From positions 1 through 49,828 of the forward strand of contig JAHISQ010000142.1 in the NCBI GenBank assembly GCA_018818125.1: a stretch of 49,828 nt of DNA, written 5' to 3'. The DNA is from Candidatus Rifleibacteriota bacterium (GTDB lineage: Bacteria; Muiribacteriota; Ozemobacteria; Ozemobacterales; Ozemobacteraceae). The notes below the pieces were generated by a model that had not been told where the DNA came from, did not search any database, and saw only the letters and a program-made list of their open reading frames with translations. A program made the position numbers and the translations under genes. Positions 7,083-14,899 of this stretch are shown here, one piece after another (the stretch's first letter is position 1; each line of letters begins with the position of its first letter).

Positions 7083-9350
7083 ATGACCTCTCACGAGCCC
7101 ATAATTTATTACACCAAAACCGATGAAGCTCCTGCACTGGCCACAATCTCTCTCCTGCCAATCATCGAGACTTTTGTCGCACCCGCCGGTATCAAGCTGG
7201 AGTTGCGGGATATCTCGGTTGCCGGCCGTATTTTAGCGAGTTTTCCTGAATGTTTGAGCGCCGAGCAGCGCCATGTAGACGATTTAGCTTTTCTCGGTGC
7301 TCTTGCTAAGAAACCTGAAGCGAACATCATCAAGCTGCCGAATATCAGTGCTTCGAATCCTCAGTTGATTGCAGCTATAAAAGAGTTGCAGGAAAAGGGC
7401 TTCAATGTTCCAGATTATCCAGTTGAACCCAGGACCGAAAAAGAAAAGGAAATCAAAGCGCGCTACGCCAAAGTTCTTGGTAGCGCCGTAAACCCGGTTT
7501 TACGCGAAGGCAACTCTGACCGCCGTGTTGCTGCGCCGGTTAAGGAATACGCTCGTAAGCATCCTCATTCCATGGGCGACTGGAGTGTCGATTCAAAAAC
7601 CCATGTTGCTCACATGCGTGCATTCGACTTTTTTGGCAGTGAGAGTTCTTTGATCGTAGAAAAGGCTGGGCCGGTCAAGATTGTATTCGAAGACGAAATT
7701 GGCAAAGAAACAATTCTCAAGGAAAATATCGTTGTTGAGCATGATGACGTTATCGATTCATCGCGCATGAATGTTAAAAGTTTACGTAAATTCATAGCCG
7801 AAGAGATCGAAGATGCCAGGGCAAAGGGAGTTCTCTTTTCGCTGCATCTCAAGGCTACCATGATGAAGATCTCTGATCCGATCATTTTTGGTCATGTGGT
7901 CAGTGTTTTTTTTAAGTATGTTTTTGAAAAGCATGCCCAGACTTTTGAGAGCCTTGGAATCAATCCCAATAACGGCATGGGCGAAGTTTACGAGAAAATC
8001 AAGAAATTGCCAGCCGATCTGCAGGAAGTAATCCTCAAGGACATTGAAACAGTTCTCAAAAAGCAGCCACCTCTGGCCATGGTCAATTCCGACAAGGGCA
8101 TCAGCAATCTGCATGTACCCAGCGATGTGATTATTGACGCATCGATGCCGGCCGCCATTCGCGCGGGTGGCAAAATGTATGGTCCAGATGGCGCACTTCA
8201 TGACATGAAAGCGGTTATACCCGATCGCTGTTATGCCAGGATCTATCAGTCAACCATCAATTTCTGCAAGGAACATGGCGCTTTTGATCCGCGTACAATG
8301 GGCAGCGTCGCCAATATCGGCCTGATGGCGCAGAAGGCCGAAGAATACGGTTCACACGACAAGACCTTCGAAGTACAGGGCAACGGTTGTGTTCGCGTAG
8401 TTGATTCCAGCGGTACAACCCTGCTTGAGCATGCGGTCGAAAAGGGTGATGTCTGGCGCATGTGTCAGACCAAAGACATTGCCATCCGTGACTGGGTAAA
8501 ACTTGCCGTAAGCCGTGCCCGCATTACTGGTCTTCCAGCTTACTTCTGGCTTTCTGCCGAGCGTGCGCATGACCGCGATTTGATCCTCAAGGTGCAGAAA
8601 TACCTTAAACTGCATGATACAGAAGGCCTCGACATTCAGATTATGTCGCCGCGCGTAGCGGTATCGGCAAGTCTGCAGAGATCCAAGGCCGGACTTGATA
8701 CGATCTCGGTCACCGGTAACGTTTTGCGTGACTACCTGACAGATCTTTTCCCGATCCTTGAACTTGGAACCAGCGCCAAGATGCTGTCTATTGTTCCATT
8801 GCTCAACGGTGGCGGCCTCTACGAGACTGGCGCTGGTGGCTCTGCGCCCAAACATGTTCAGCAATTCGTCGAAGAAGGCCATTTGCGCTGGGATTCTCTG
8901 GGAGAGTTCCTCGCTCTTGGCGTCTCAATTGAAGACTTTGGTCGTTGCAACAAGAATGCCAATGCTATGATTCTGGCTAAAACGCTTAATGATGCGGTTG
9001 GTCGGGTTCTTGATGGAGATATTGCCCCTTCCCGTGATGCTGCCAGCGGCATTGACAATCGAGGAACTCACATTTACCTTGCCCGCTATTGGGCAGAAGC
9101 ATTGGCGGCACAGAATGAAGATCTTAAGTTGAAAGAGCGCTTCACTGTTCTGGCCAGGCTTCTTACTGAAAAGCATGACACTATTCTGGCCGAGCTAAAC
9201 AATTCACGTGGCAAACCACTGGACATTGGCGGATACTACCTGCCGGATGAGAAAAAAGTCACTCAAGCTATGCGACCCAGCACTACTTTTAACAAGATCC
9301 TTGAAGACTTTGTTCAGAGCAAGTCGCTTGCAAATAGCGCAGCAGGCTGA
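7083..9350 (+). CDS. icd: NADP-dependent isocitrate dehydrogenase, monomeric type
   Basis: The enzyme oxidatively decarboxylates isocitrate to 2-oxoglutarate, reducing NADP+. At 755 residues it belongs to the large monomeric class (about 740 aa), distinct from the ~415-aa dimeric enzyme. Recognisable blocks are YTKTDEAPALAT at the N-terminus, REGNSDRRVAAPVKEYARKH (residues ~140-160, substrate binding), NPNNGMGEVYEKIK, DASMPAAIRAGGKMYGPDG, MAQKAEEYGSHDKTFE and ETGAGGSAPKHVQQFVEEGH. All are full length with no break. It is cytoplasmic, supplying 2-oxoglutarate and NADPH for biosynthesis. It is a single transcription unit with its own promoter, a leader of about 120 nt and a strong terminator at 9385-9424. 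Confidence 0.95.
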   Translation: MTSHEPIIYYTKTDEAPALATISLLPIIETFVAPAGIKLELRDISVAGRILASFPECLSAEQRHVDDLAFLGALAKKPEANIIKLPNISASNPQLIAAIKELQEKGFNVPDYPVEPRTEKEKEIKARYAKVLGSAVNPVLREGNSDRRVAAPVKEYARKHPHSMGDWSVDSKTHVAHMRAFDFFGSESSLIVEKAGPVKIVFEDEIGKETILKENIVVEHDDVIDSSRMNVKSLRKFIAEEIEDARAKGVLFSLHLKATMMKISDPIIFGHVVSVFFKYVFEKHAQTFESLGINPNNGMGEVYEKIKKLPADLQEVILKDIETVLKKQPPLAMVNSDKGISNLHVPSDVIIDASMPAAIRAGGKMYGPDGALHDMKAVIPDRCYARIYQSTINFCKEHGAFDPRTMGSVANIGLMAQKAEEYGSHDKTFEVQGNGCVRVVDSSGTTLLEHAVEKGDVWRMCQTKDIAIRDWVKLAVSRARITGLPAYFWLSAERAHDRDLILKVQKYLKLHDTEGLDIQIMSPRVAVSASLQRSKAGLDTISVTGNVLRDYLTDLFPILELGTSAKMLSIVPLLNGGGLYETGAGGSAPKHVQQFVEEGHLRWDSLGEFLALGVSIEDFGRCNKNANAMILAKTLNDAVGRVLDGDIAPSRDAASGIDNRGTHIYLARYWAEALAAQNEDLKLKERFTVLARLLTEKHDTILAELNNSRGKPLDIGGYYLPDEKKVTQAMRPSTTFNKILEDFVQSKSLANSAAG

Positions 9351-9384
9351 TGTTTATTCTCTGACGTTTTTTTGAATTATTATT

Positions 9385-9424
9385 GAGCGCCCGGCCATAA
9401 AATGTATGGACCGGGCGCTTTTCT
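9385..9424 (+). terminator. rho-independent terminator after icd
   Basis: GAGCGCCCGG (9385-9394) pairs with CCGGGCGCTT (9411-9420) around a 16-nt loop and is followed by a T run. It separates icd from the convergent repeat-protein gene and may also work for that gene. Confidence 0.85.
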
Positions 9425-9440
9425 TGTGGCCGGAACCTCT

Positions 9441-10646
9441 TCAGTCTTCAAGGATGTCGAATATCCATTCTGAGCTGGTTTCAAGACTGTTTCCTTCGTC
9501 GCCTGTCCAGGTAGAGCTTGAACTGCCCTGGTTGTGTGTGGTGACGCCAGTAGAATGAAGCGATTTGCCACCTGATGTGGTGACTGTGACATCCTTGCCA
9601 ACAGTATTTCCGGATTTTTCCGCAGCGGTTACCACGGTGGCTGATTGACCGGAGCTATTGCTCCAGGTGCTTGTTGTTGCACTGGTATTTCCCTTCATAA
9701 CGGTTTCACGATCCAGAGTCGTTTGTTTGCCGCTTTCATTGGTCCAGGATTTATCAGTATTGTATGTATTGCCGGTTTTGGTAGTAGTGCCGGAAACGTT
9801 AAGGGTTTTGCCTTCCTGGTTTTCCCATTTGCCGGTAGAATTTACCGTGTTGCCGTCTCTGATGCTTGTAGCGGTATGCTGAGCTTGTTTGCCGGCCGGT
9901 CCGGTCAGCGTGCCCTGCTGATTAACAGTATTGCCCTGTTTTACAGCGCTGCCAGAATAATTGCTTTGGCCGCCAAAAGGCCCGGTCATGGTTGCGCTAC
10001 CCTGAACCTGTTTCGGATTTTGTTTTAGCGATTCAAACTTTTTAGCAAATTCAGGCATCTGTTGCTGCATACTGGTTTTGGTTTGAGGATCCATTCCCTG
10101 ATACTGCTGGCGAAGTTCCTGCATTTTTTGCTGCCAGGCGGTTTTATCGCCGGAACTTTTTGCTTCCTTCAGCGCGCTGAGCTTTTCGCTTAGAGCCTTA
10201 AACTGCGGGTTCTGTTCGCGCATTTCGGCCCATTTTTCCTTCATCTGCTGCATTTTGGCAGCGTTGTTTTCTCCCCATTTTTCCTTCCATTGCTGTATTT
10301 TATCAGCATTTCCTGCAGCTCTTTGTTCTTTCCACTGCTGGAATTTTTGCGCACGCTCCTCTGAGCCTTGCGAGTTTTGCTGCTTTTTCTCCTGCATTTT
10401 CTCCTGCCATTTCTGGCGTGCCTGTTCTTTGTTAGTTGCCGCATTTTCATTGTTCTGCAGTGCTTTATCTTTCCATTTTTGCTGCATTTCGGCTTTTTTT
10501 TCGGCAATTTTAGCCTTGGCGGCTGCCGCTTTTGCTTTGGAGTTTTGACCGGCTTTGCCAGCACGGCTTTGCGCCGAAACAGGCGATTGTATAAGTGCTG
10601 ATGAGGCTAATAGCAAGAACATCGCGATAGAAAGCGTTTTTTTCAT
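9441..10646 (-). CDS. secreted protein with coiled-coil region and six 27-residue repeats
   Basis: The 401-residue product has a signal peptide (MKKTLSIAMFLLLASSALIQSPVSAQ), so it is exported. Residues ~27-215 are rich in Lys, Gln, Glu, Ala and Met, with degenerate QQWKEKW-type units, and should be long helices or coiled coil. Residues 218-379 are six tandem repeats of exactly 27 residues, each ending near GNT (for example KQGNTVNQQ, RDGNTVNST, KTGNTYNTD) and rich in Thr, Ser and Gly, as in beta-rich surface proteins. The acidic 22-residue tail ends IFDILED. No catalytic motif is visible. A GGAG ribosome site precedes the ATG, and an extended -10 promoter lies upstream. It may be a surface or matrix structural protein; the exact role is unknown. 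Confidence 0.8.
   Translation of the reverse strand: MKKTLSIAMFLLLASSALIQSPVSAQSRAGKAGQNSKAKAAAAKAKIAEKKAEMQQKWKDKALQNNENAATNKEQARQKWQEKMQEKKQQNSQGSEERAQKFQQWKEQRAAGNADKIQQWKEKWGENNAAKMQQMKEKWAEMREQNPQFKALSEKLSALKEAKSSGDKTAWQQKMQELRQQYQGMDPQTKTSMQQQMPEFAKKFESLKQNPKQVQGSATMTGPFGGQSNYSGSAVKQGNTVNQQGTLTGPAGKQAQHTATSIRDGNTVNSTGKWENQEGKTLNVSGTTTKTGNTYNTDKSWTNESGKQTTLDRETVMKGNTSATTSTWSNSSGQSATVVTAAEKSGNTVGKDVTVTTSGGKSLHSTGVTTHNQGSSSSTWTGDEGNSLETSSEWIFDILED
9510..9995 (-). repeat. six tandem 81-bp coding repeats
   Basis: The interval encodes residues 218-379 of the secreted repeat protein: six consecutive units of 27 residues. Conserved positions are an aromatic or hydrophobic residue early in the unit, G(K/Q) near position 8-9, and GNT near position 21. 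Units have diverged at the protein level, so this is an old array rather than a recent expansion. Confidence 0.75.
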
Positions 10647-10673
10647 TTTCCTGCTCCCACAGTGTGATGATAA

Positions 10674-10682
10674 ATTATATCA
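10674..10682 (-). promoter_or_regulatory. extended -10 promoter for the repeat-protein gene
   Basis: On the minus strand the sequence reads TGATATAAT, a TGn extension in front of a consensus TATAAT, 28 nt before the start codon. The -35 match is poor, as is common with extended -10 promoters. Confidence 0.55.
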
Positions 10683-10750
10683 TTTTTTTTTGTACAGATT
10701 AAACTTTGCCAAGTTTCTGTTGCAGATTGATATTCGATAAGAAAAATTTA

Positions 10751-10861
10751 ATGCAACAAAACTAAATGGCTCTGGCGTAAGTAATGTAGTAAAGCGATAT
10801 TAGCTTCAGTCGGATGGCAAAGCGCGAAATGTGCTTTTCGGGCATCCGAAGTTTGTTGCAT
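10751..10861 (+). ncRNA. possible structured leader of the pseudopilin operon
   Basis: A perfect 10-bp inverted repeat closes the region: ATGCAACAAA (10751-10760) with TTTGTTGCAT (10852-10861). Inside it a second stem, TCGGATG (10810-10816) with CATCCGA (10843-10849), abuts the right arm with only 2 nt between. A weaker pairing of CTAA (near 10762) with TTAG (near 10800) would make a junction. It ends about 50 nt before the first gene of the operon. The layout resembles a cis-regulatory RNA, but I recognise no riboswitch consensus, and a divergent operator is the alternative. Confidence 0.35.
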
Positions 10862-10911
10862 GCGTTCATAATAAGCTATAAACTGAAGAAAAGACAATTC
10901 AGGGAAGAATC

Positions 10912-11721
10912 ATGACAGAGAACAAAGAAGCAAAGAGTCTCGTAAAAAAAGTGGATATGGGTGACATGAGGATTCTGGTGATTGGCATTATTTTGCTGAT
11001 TATCCCGATACTTTTTATTCTGTTCAATTTTACCCGATCGAGCAAAAACGACGTGATAAACTCAACGCGTGATCGACTGGGTATGAGCAAAGCAGCATTT
11101 TCGTTCAAGCGAACTGCGTCACAACACCCGGCCAGCAAATCTGGTGCTGGCCCAAGAGTCCCGGCTGTGCAAGTGAGCCCGGAGAAAGAGTGGTCGCAGG
11201 CTGTAGACCGTATCAGCAAGGCAAAAGCCTACGTGCCGCCGCAGATAGCTGCAATGCCCAAGAACGATCGTAAGTATTATGAAGCCGAAATGAATAATGA
11301 CATAAGAAATGCCAACATGATGATCTCGCAGCGTCGCTTTGATGAGGCGCAGGTGATATGCGAGGAGATTCTCAGAACAGAGAGCGAGAACGAGTTTTTG
11401 CGCTTCATGGCAAGTGGCAATCTGTGTACAATTTTTGATGAAAAAGGTGATGTTCCTGCGTTGCGTAAAGAATTTCTGCGTTACCTTGATCTGCTGGAAA
11501 GTCTTAAAATCAACGGGTTTACCGCAAAGAATGTAAAGGCAGGTTATCTGTCTATGAACAAGATGCTTCTGGACTTCGGCAAAATCAGGGTTGACCCGCT
11601 TGTGAGGAGCCACGTCCAGGAAATAATCAAACAGAACAATGCTGAAGGTGTGACGAACGTAGACAGCGTTCTCGATGACACCCTGGGGTATCTCAAGAAT
11701 TTTCCATCGACAAAGAAATAG
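10912..11721 (+). CDS. membrane-anchored helical protein, first gene of the pseudopilin operon
   Basis: The 269-residue protein has a charged cytoplasmic N-terminus, one membrane segment at residues ~24-43 (ILVIGIILLIIPILFILFNF), a Pro/Ala linker to about residue 80, and a helical C-terminal domain. That domain contains a TPR-like stretch (RRFDEAQVICEEILRTESE, then LRKEFLRYLDLLESL). This topology resembles bitopic assembly proteins such as GspL/PilO-type platform partners or TPR scaffold proteins, but no family is certain. The ATG follows GGGAAG. The next gene begins 9 nt after the stop, behind an AGGAGGAG site, so the two are surely one operon with the pseudopilin-like genes. Confidence 0.7.
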   Translation: MTENKEAKSLVKKVDMGDMRILVIGIILLIIPILFILFNFTRSSKNDVINSTRDRLGMSKAAFSFKRTASQHPASKSGAGPRVPAVQVSPEKEWSQAVDRISKAKAYVPPQIAAMPKNDRKYYEAEMNNDIRNANMMISQRRFDEAQVICEEILRTESENEFLRFMASGNLCTIFDEKGDVPALRKEFLRYLDLLESLKINGFTAKNVKAGYLSMNKMLLDFGKIRVDPLVRSHVQEIIKQNNAEGVTNVDSVLDDTLGYLKNFPSTKK

Positions 11722-11730
11722 GAGGAGATC

Positions 11731-14400
11731 ATGGCCAGAAGAGGAAATGTTTTTATAACAATAGTTGGTATTCTTGCTGTGCTGGCAATTCTGGCTATTT
11801 TCTTCATGAACACCACAGTCCAGGAAAAGCACCAGACCGAGCGATCTCACATCAGCACCCAGGCTCAATGTCTGGCTGAAGCTGGGCTCGAAAGAGCTCT
11901 TGGCATAATACAGCAGCAGTTAAATGATAGCGAGAAGTTTAAGGATGTTAATCATATAGCCGCCTGGATACGTGCGCCAATGAAAGCCAAAGGTGCTGGC
12001 GTTTTTGAATCAGGCATCGGTAAAGACGCAGAGCTTGATCCTGAAGGCTTGTCACAAAAATTGATACTCAAGAAAGAAGATCTCGAAGGACCAAATGGTG
12101 ATGAGCTCACCAAACTGGTTGGTTTCATGACCGGCGATAATTCTGATTTTGAGATAGAGGTCAGTATTGAACTCGACAAGGCTTATTCGATAGCTGCAGA
12201 GGATGATTACCAGGTTCCTGGCGTGCAGATTCCCTGGAACTGCCACAGCGGAGTTAAAGAATTTTTCACCAACCAGGGCTTTGTTGCCCTGACACTTGCG
12301 ATCCCAGAAAGTTTGAAATGGTTGCAGTTTGAGCTCAACTTTGGTGTTGGTGGACTTACGATTTTCAGCGTAGAGATTGTCAGTGTTCTTACTGACTTCG
12401 CGAAGTGGTGCAATTTTACTGCCATGGAGAATTTGCTGAAATGGACCGCTGTTCATAAGCTACTCTCAGAAGTATTACCAGACAGTATTTATCCTTATGA
12501 GATCAAGCTCGATAAAAATATTTTTCCATCACTTGCTGATAAATCAGGATTGTCGCTGCCCTCGGAACTCCAGGCAGACCGTCATACTGAGAAATACGGT
12601 ATGTTTAACATTGAATCAAAGGCAACGATAATTTTTCCAACTCAGGAGCGCGTAACCAAGACGATATTTGCTACCAAGGAATTCAAATGTGCTGATGTCG
12701 AGCCAGTGGCACCAATGTACAGCTTCTTTGTTGCCAATATGCATGACGAACGCCTGGTATTTAACGATATTGGCGGTGAGCTGAGCGTTAACAATTTTGC
12801 AAATTACAGCGTAATTACTGGTAACCCGACCGAGACCGAAAAGCGCGAATTTCCTGGCCTGGTAAGGGTTAATGGAACCAACCCGATGGAAGTAAATGTT
12901 GCTTTTATCGGGAATCCCGCGGGTCCGATGGATTATCCGAAAGACTCCGGCCTTCTGAGAGCTGCTAGAGGTGCTGAATGGCTGATGATGCTGGACAACA
13001 ATATTAAAGCGGTGTATGCCAAGGGCGACAAATACACACAGGTGTCTAACAAACAGATTGCCTATGTCGAGCCCAAGACGCCAGTGTCGGATTCCGCCAA
13101 AGGTGAAGCGCCTGTTGGCGGCAGTAATCCTTCGACAACGACAGGTTCCTCTGATCCGGTCACTTCAGAGTCCGCTGCGCCAGCGACCGAAAACCCGAAA
13201 TCATTTATGAGTGCCGGCAAAGATGCTGTTTCTAATTTCGTAAAATCAGCGTTTTCCGGTGTGTTGAAAGTCAATGTAACTCCGAATACAACCAAGTTTG
13301 GTCTGAGCATGTTTCAGCTACCTCTGCATTTTTTGGGCTCAGACGTTCTAGGCGGCAGTATTGGGCCGTTTAAAATCAAAGACCCAATGTCGAAGTGGGA
13401 ATGGCCAATGGCAGGAGTTGGCTTCCGCTACTACCGCGTGCCTTTTCCAACTCCAAGTCGCACTGTCACTCATCTGTTTGGAGATTCTTCTCTGTTTCCG
13501 ACGCTCACGCGCGAAATCGAGGGCTATGTTCTTAAAGCCTATCGCCAGTGGCATTTTTGCATGATGTCTTATCCCCCGGGCCCAATTCCTCTGGGTAACC
13601 AGATTTTGACGCCATGGGGCTTTATGATTCTGCCGATTCCTTTTCCGCTCTGGCACACCCACGATATTTCTGATAAATATGGGTTTAATCTCGCAATTCT
13701 CAAGTCGCCAAAGAATGATAGTGGTGAAGTGGATACAAATACCAATTCTTACAATCCTGCATTTATGGAAAACGCACCTCCGAACCTTTATTCGCCGGAG
13801 CAGTATGCTAAAAAGGCAGTCTATTACTACCCGACTGCTCAGGATTTTTATGATGATATTCCGAATCGTCTCAAAGATGAGAATGGCAAAAAATGCTTGA
13901 ATCTCAATGGTATCACTTATATCGCCGACTCAATTACTTTGCCGGCCCCAGGCGTAGCTGAAATGGCGGGCGATACCTTTTATGTTACCGGTCGTGGCGG
14001 CATTGTTGTGGGCGGCAACATCAAGCTTGAGGGACATGTTAAAGATGCATACACGGGCGAGGAAGAACGTGCCGCCGGAACTCCGAGAACCGTATTTTCA
14101 CTTATCTGTCGTAAAGGTGGTCTGCTCATAGAGAGCGGCCCCGAAAATATAGAGTTTGAGGGGTCTCTCTACACCGATAAAGGAATAGCCATAAATGGTG
14201 GGCGCAGTATTCTAATCATGGGTAACTGGATAACCAACAAGTTCAGCAAGGCTCCGGCACAGGGTGATATCAGAATTGAGTATACCGCCTACAAAACCCG
14301 TAGTTCAATGACTTCACTGAATCCAACTTATGGCGTTTACGATCCTGAGAGATATATTGTATCGCTGGCTCCTGGATATGCCAGCATCAGAGCCCAATAG
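11731..14400 (+). CDS. large PilX/GspK-like pseudopilin or pilus-tip protein
   Basis: The 889-residue protein begins MARRGNVFITIVGILAVLAI, a prepilin-like N-terminal helix (residues ~5-26) without the Glu at +5. GspK and PilX-type minor pseudopilins also deviate at that position. TQAQCLAEAGLERALGII (residues ~47-64) matches the conserved AEAG segment seen in PilX-type proteins. A low-complexity Ser/Thr/Pro/Gly linker lies at ~450-490, and the C-terminal ~150 residues look beta-rich (GRGGIVVGGNIKLEG and INGGRSILIMGNW, as in beta-helix surface proteins). It is far longer than GspK (~330) or PilX (~200), suggesting an adhesive or cargo-binding head. The ribosome site is AGGAGGAG. The next gene starts 10 nt after the stop. 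Confidence 0.7.
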   Translation: MARRGNVFITIVGILAVLAILAIFFMNTTVQEKHQTERSHISTQAQCLAEAGLERALGIIQQQLNDSEKFKDVNHIAAWIRAPMKAKGAGVFESGIGKDAELDPEGLSQKLILKKEDLEGPNGDELTKLVGFMTGDNSDFEIEVSIELDKAYSIAAEDDYQVPGVQIPWNCHSGVKEFFTNQGFVALTLAIPESLKWLQFELNFGVGGLTIFSVEIVSVLTDFAKWCNFTAMENLLKWTAVHKLLSEVLPDSIYPYEIKLDKNIFPSLADKSGLSLPSELQADRHTEKYGMFNIESKATIIFPTQERVTKTIFATKEFKCADVEPVAPMYSFFVANMHDERLVFNDIGGELSVNNFANYSVITGNPTETEKREFPGLVRVNGTNPMEVNVAFIGNPAGPMDYPKDSGLLRAARGAEWLMMLDNNIKAVYAKGDKYTQVSNKQIAYVEPKTPVSDSAKGEAPVGGSNPSTTTGSSDPVTSESAAPATENPKSFMSAGKDAVSNFVKSAFSGVLKVNVTPNTTKFGLSMFQLPLHFLGSDVLGGSIGPFKIKDPMSKWEWPMAGVGFRYYRVPFPTPSRTVTHLFGDSSLFPTLTREIEGYVLKAYRQWHFCMMSYPPGPIPLGNQILTPWGFMILPIPFPLWHTHDISDKYGFNLAILKSPKNDSGEVDTNTNSYNPAFMENAPPNLYSPEQYAKKAVYYYPTAQDFYDDIPNRLKDENGKKCLNLNGITYIADSITLPAPGVAEMAGDTFYVTGRGGIVVGGNIKLEGHVKDAYTGEEERAAGTPRTVFSLICRKGGLLIESGPENIEFEGSLYTDKGIAINGGRSILIMGNWITNKFSKAPAQGDIRIEYTAYKTRSSMTSLNPTYGVYDPERYIVSLAPGYASIRAQ

Positions 14401-14410
14401 GAGCCGTAGC

Positions 14411-14884
14411 ATGAAAAGCAGACAGGGTTTGTCGATGCTCGAGATAATGATGGGCGTTTTCATATTCGCTATCGCGTTTATTCCACTGTTTCGACTGGTG
14501 CAATATGGCGGCAAATCGACCGTAAAAATCAACAACTATTCTAAAGTTGCGCGCCTGGCACAGCGCCTGATCGAAGAATGCAAGCATGTTCCGTTCAAGA
14601 TCTATCTCAATGATTATAAGGAAATGGGTGCTGGCGAGACTTTTGTGGTTAATCAGAATTACTACCCCAAGACGCTTGAGGCAATTGGAGAGTTCAGCGA
14701 AGAACTGAAAAGCCTTAAGGTCGAGGCTGAACTGACAGTAAAGAAGTTGCCGGATAGTCGTATCAGTGAGGTCTGGATCAACGTAAATGCGGTCTGGAAA
14801 GAAGGCGATGGCACGACTCAGGGTGACACTAATCGTCAACTGCGTCTGGGCAATGCAATTCGCAACCCTGACTGTTACATGTAA
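14411..14884 (+). CDS. prepilin-type protein (GspI/PilV-like minor pseudopilin)
   Basis: The 157-residue product begins MKSRQG then LSMLEIMMGVFIFAI. This is a classic class-III signal: prepilin peptidase would cut after Gly6, leaving Glu at +5 of a ~20-residue hydrophobic helix. The rest is a small soluble domain, with the size and position of a GspI- or PilV-type minor pseudopilin. It should be inserted in the inner membrane, cleaved and N-methylated by a PilD-type peptidase not present here, and assembled into a short pseudopilus. The ATG at 14411 is used because GGAG precedes it; the longer open frame overlaps the previous gene. It lies between the PilX-like and PilW-like genes. Confidence 0.82.
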   Translation: MKSRQGLSMLEIMMGVFIFAIAFIPLFRLVQYGGKSTVKINNYSKVARLAQRLIEECKHVPFKIYLNDYKEMGAGETFVVNQNYYPKTLEAIGEFSEELKSLKVEAELTVKKLPDSRISEVWINVNAVWKEGDGTTQGDTNRQLRLGNAIRNPDCYM

Positions 14885-14899
14885 GGGAGGGGAGAAAAA

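Noticed and set aside
10241..10601. Phe/Cys-rich plus-strand ORFs and a Lys-rich minus-strand ORF
   Set aside because: They are alternative frames of the Lys/Gln-rich part of the secreted repeat protein.
11119..11868. Long minus-strand ORF of 249 residues
   Set aside because: It overlaps two well-supported plus-strand genes of the pseudopilin operon and has no start context or family resemblance; a shadow frame.
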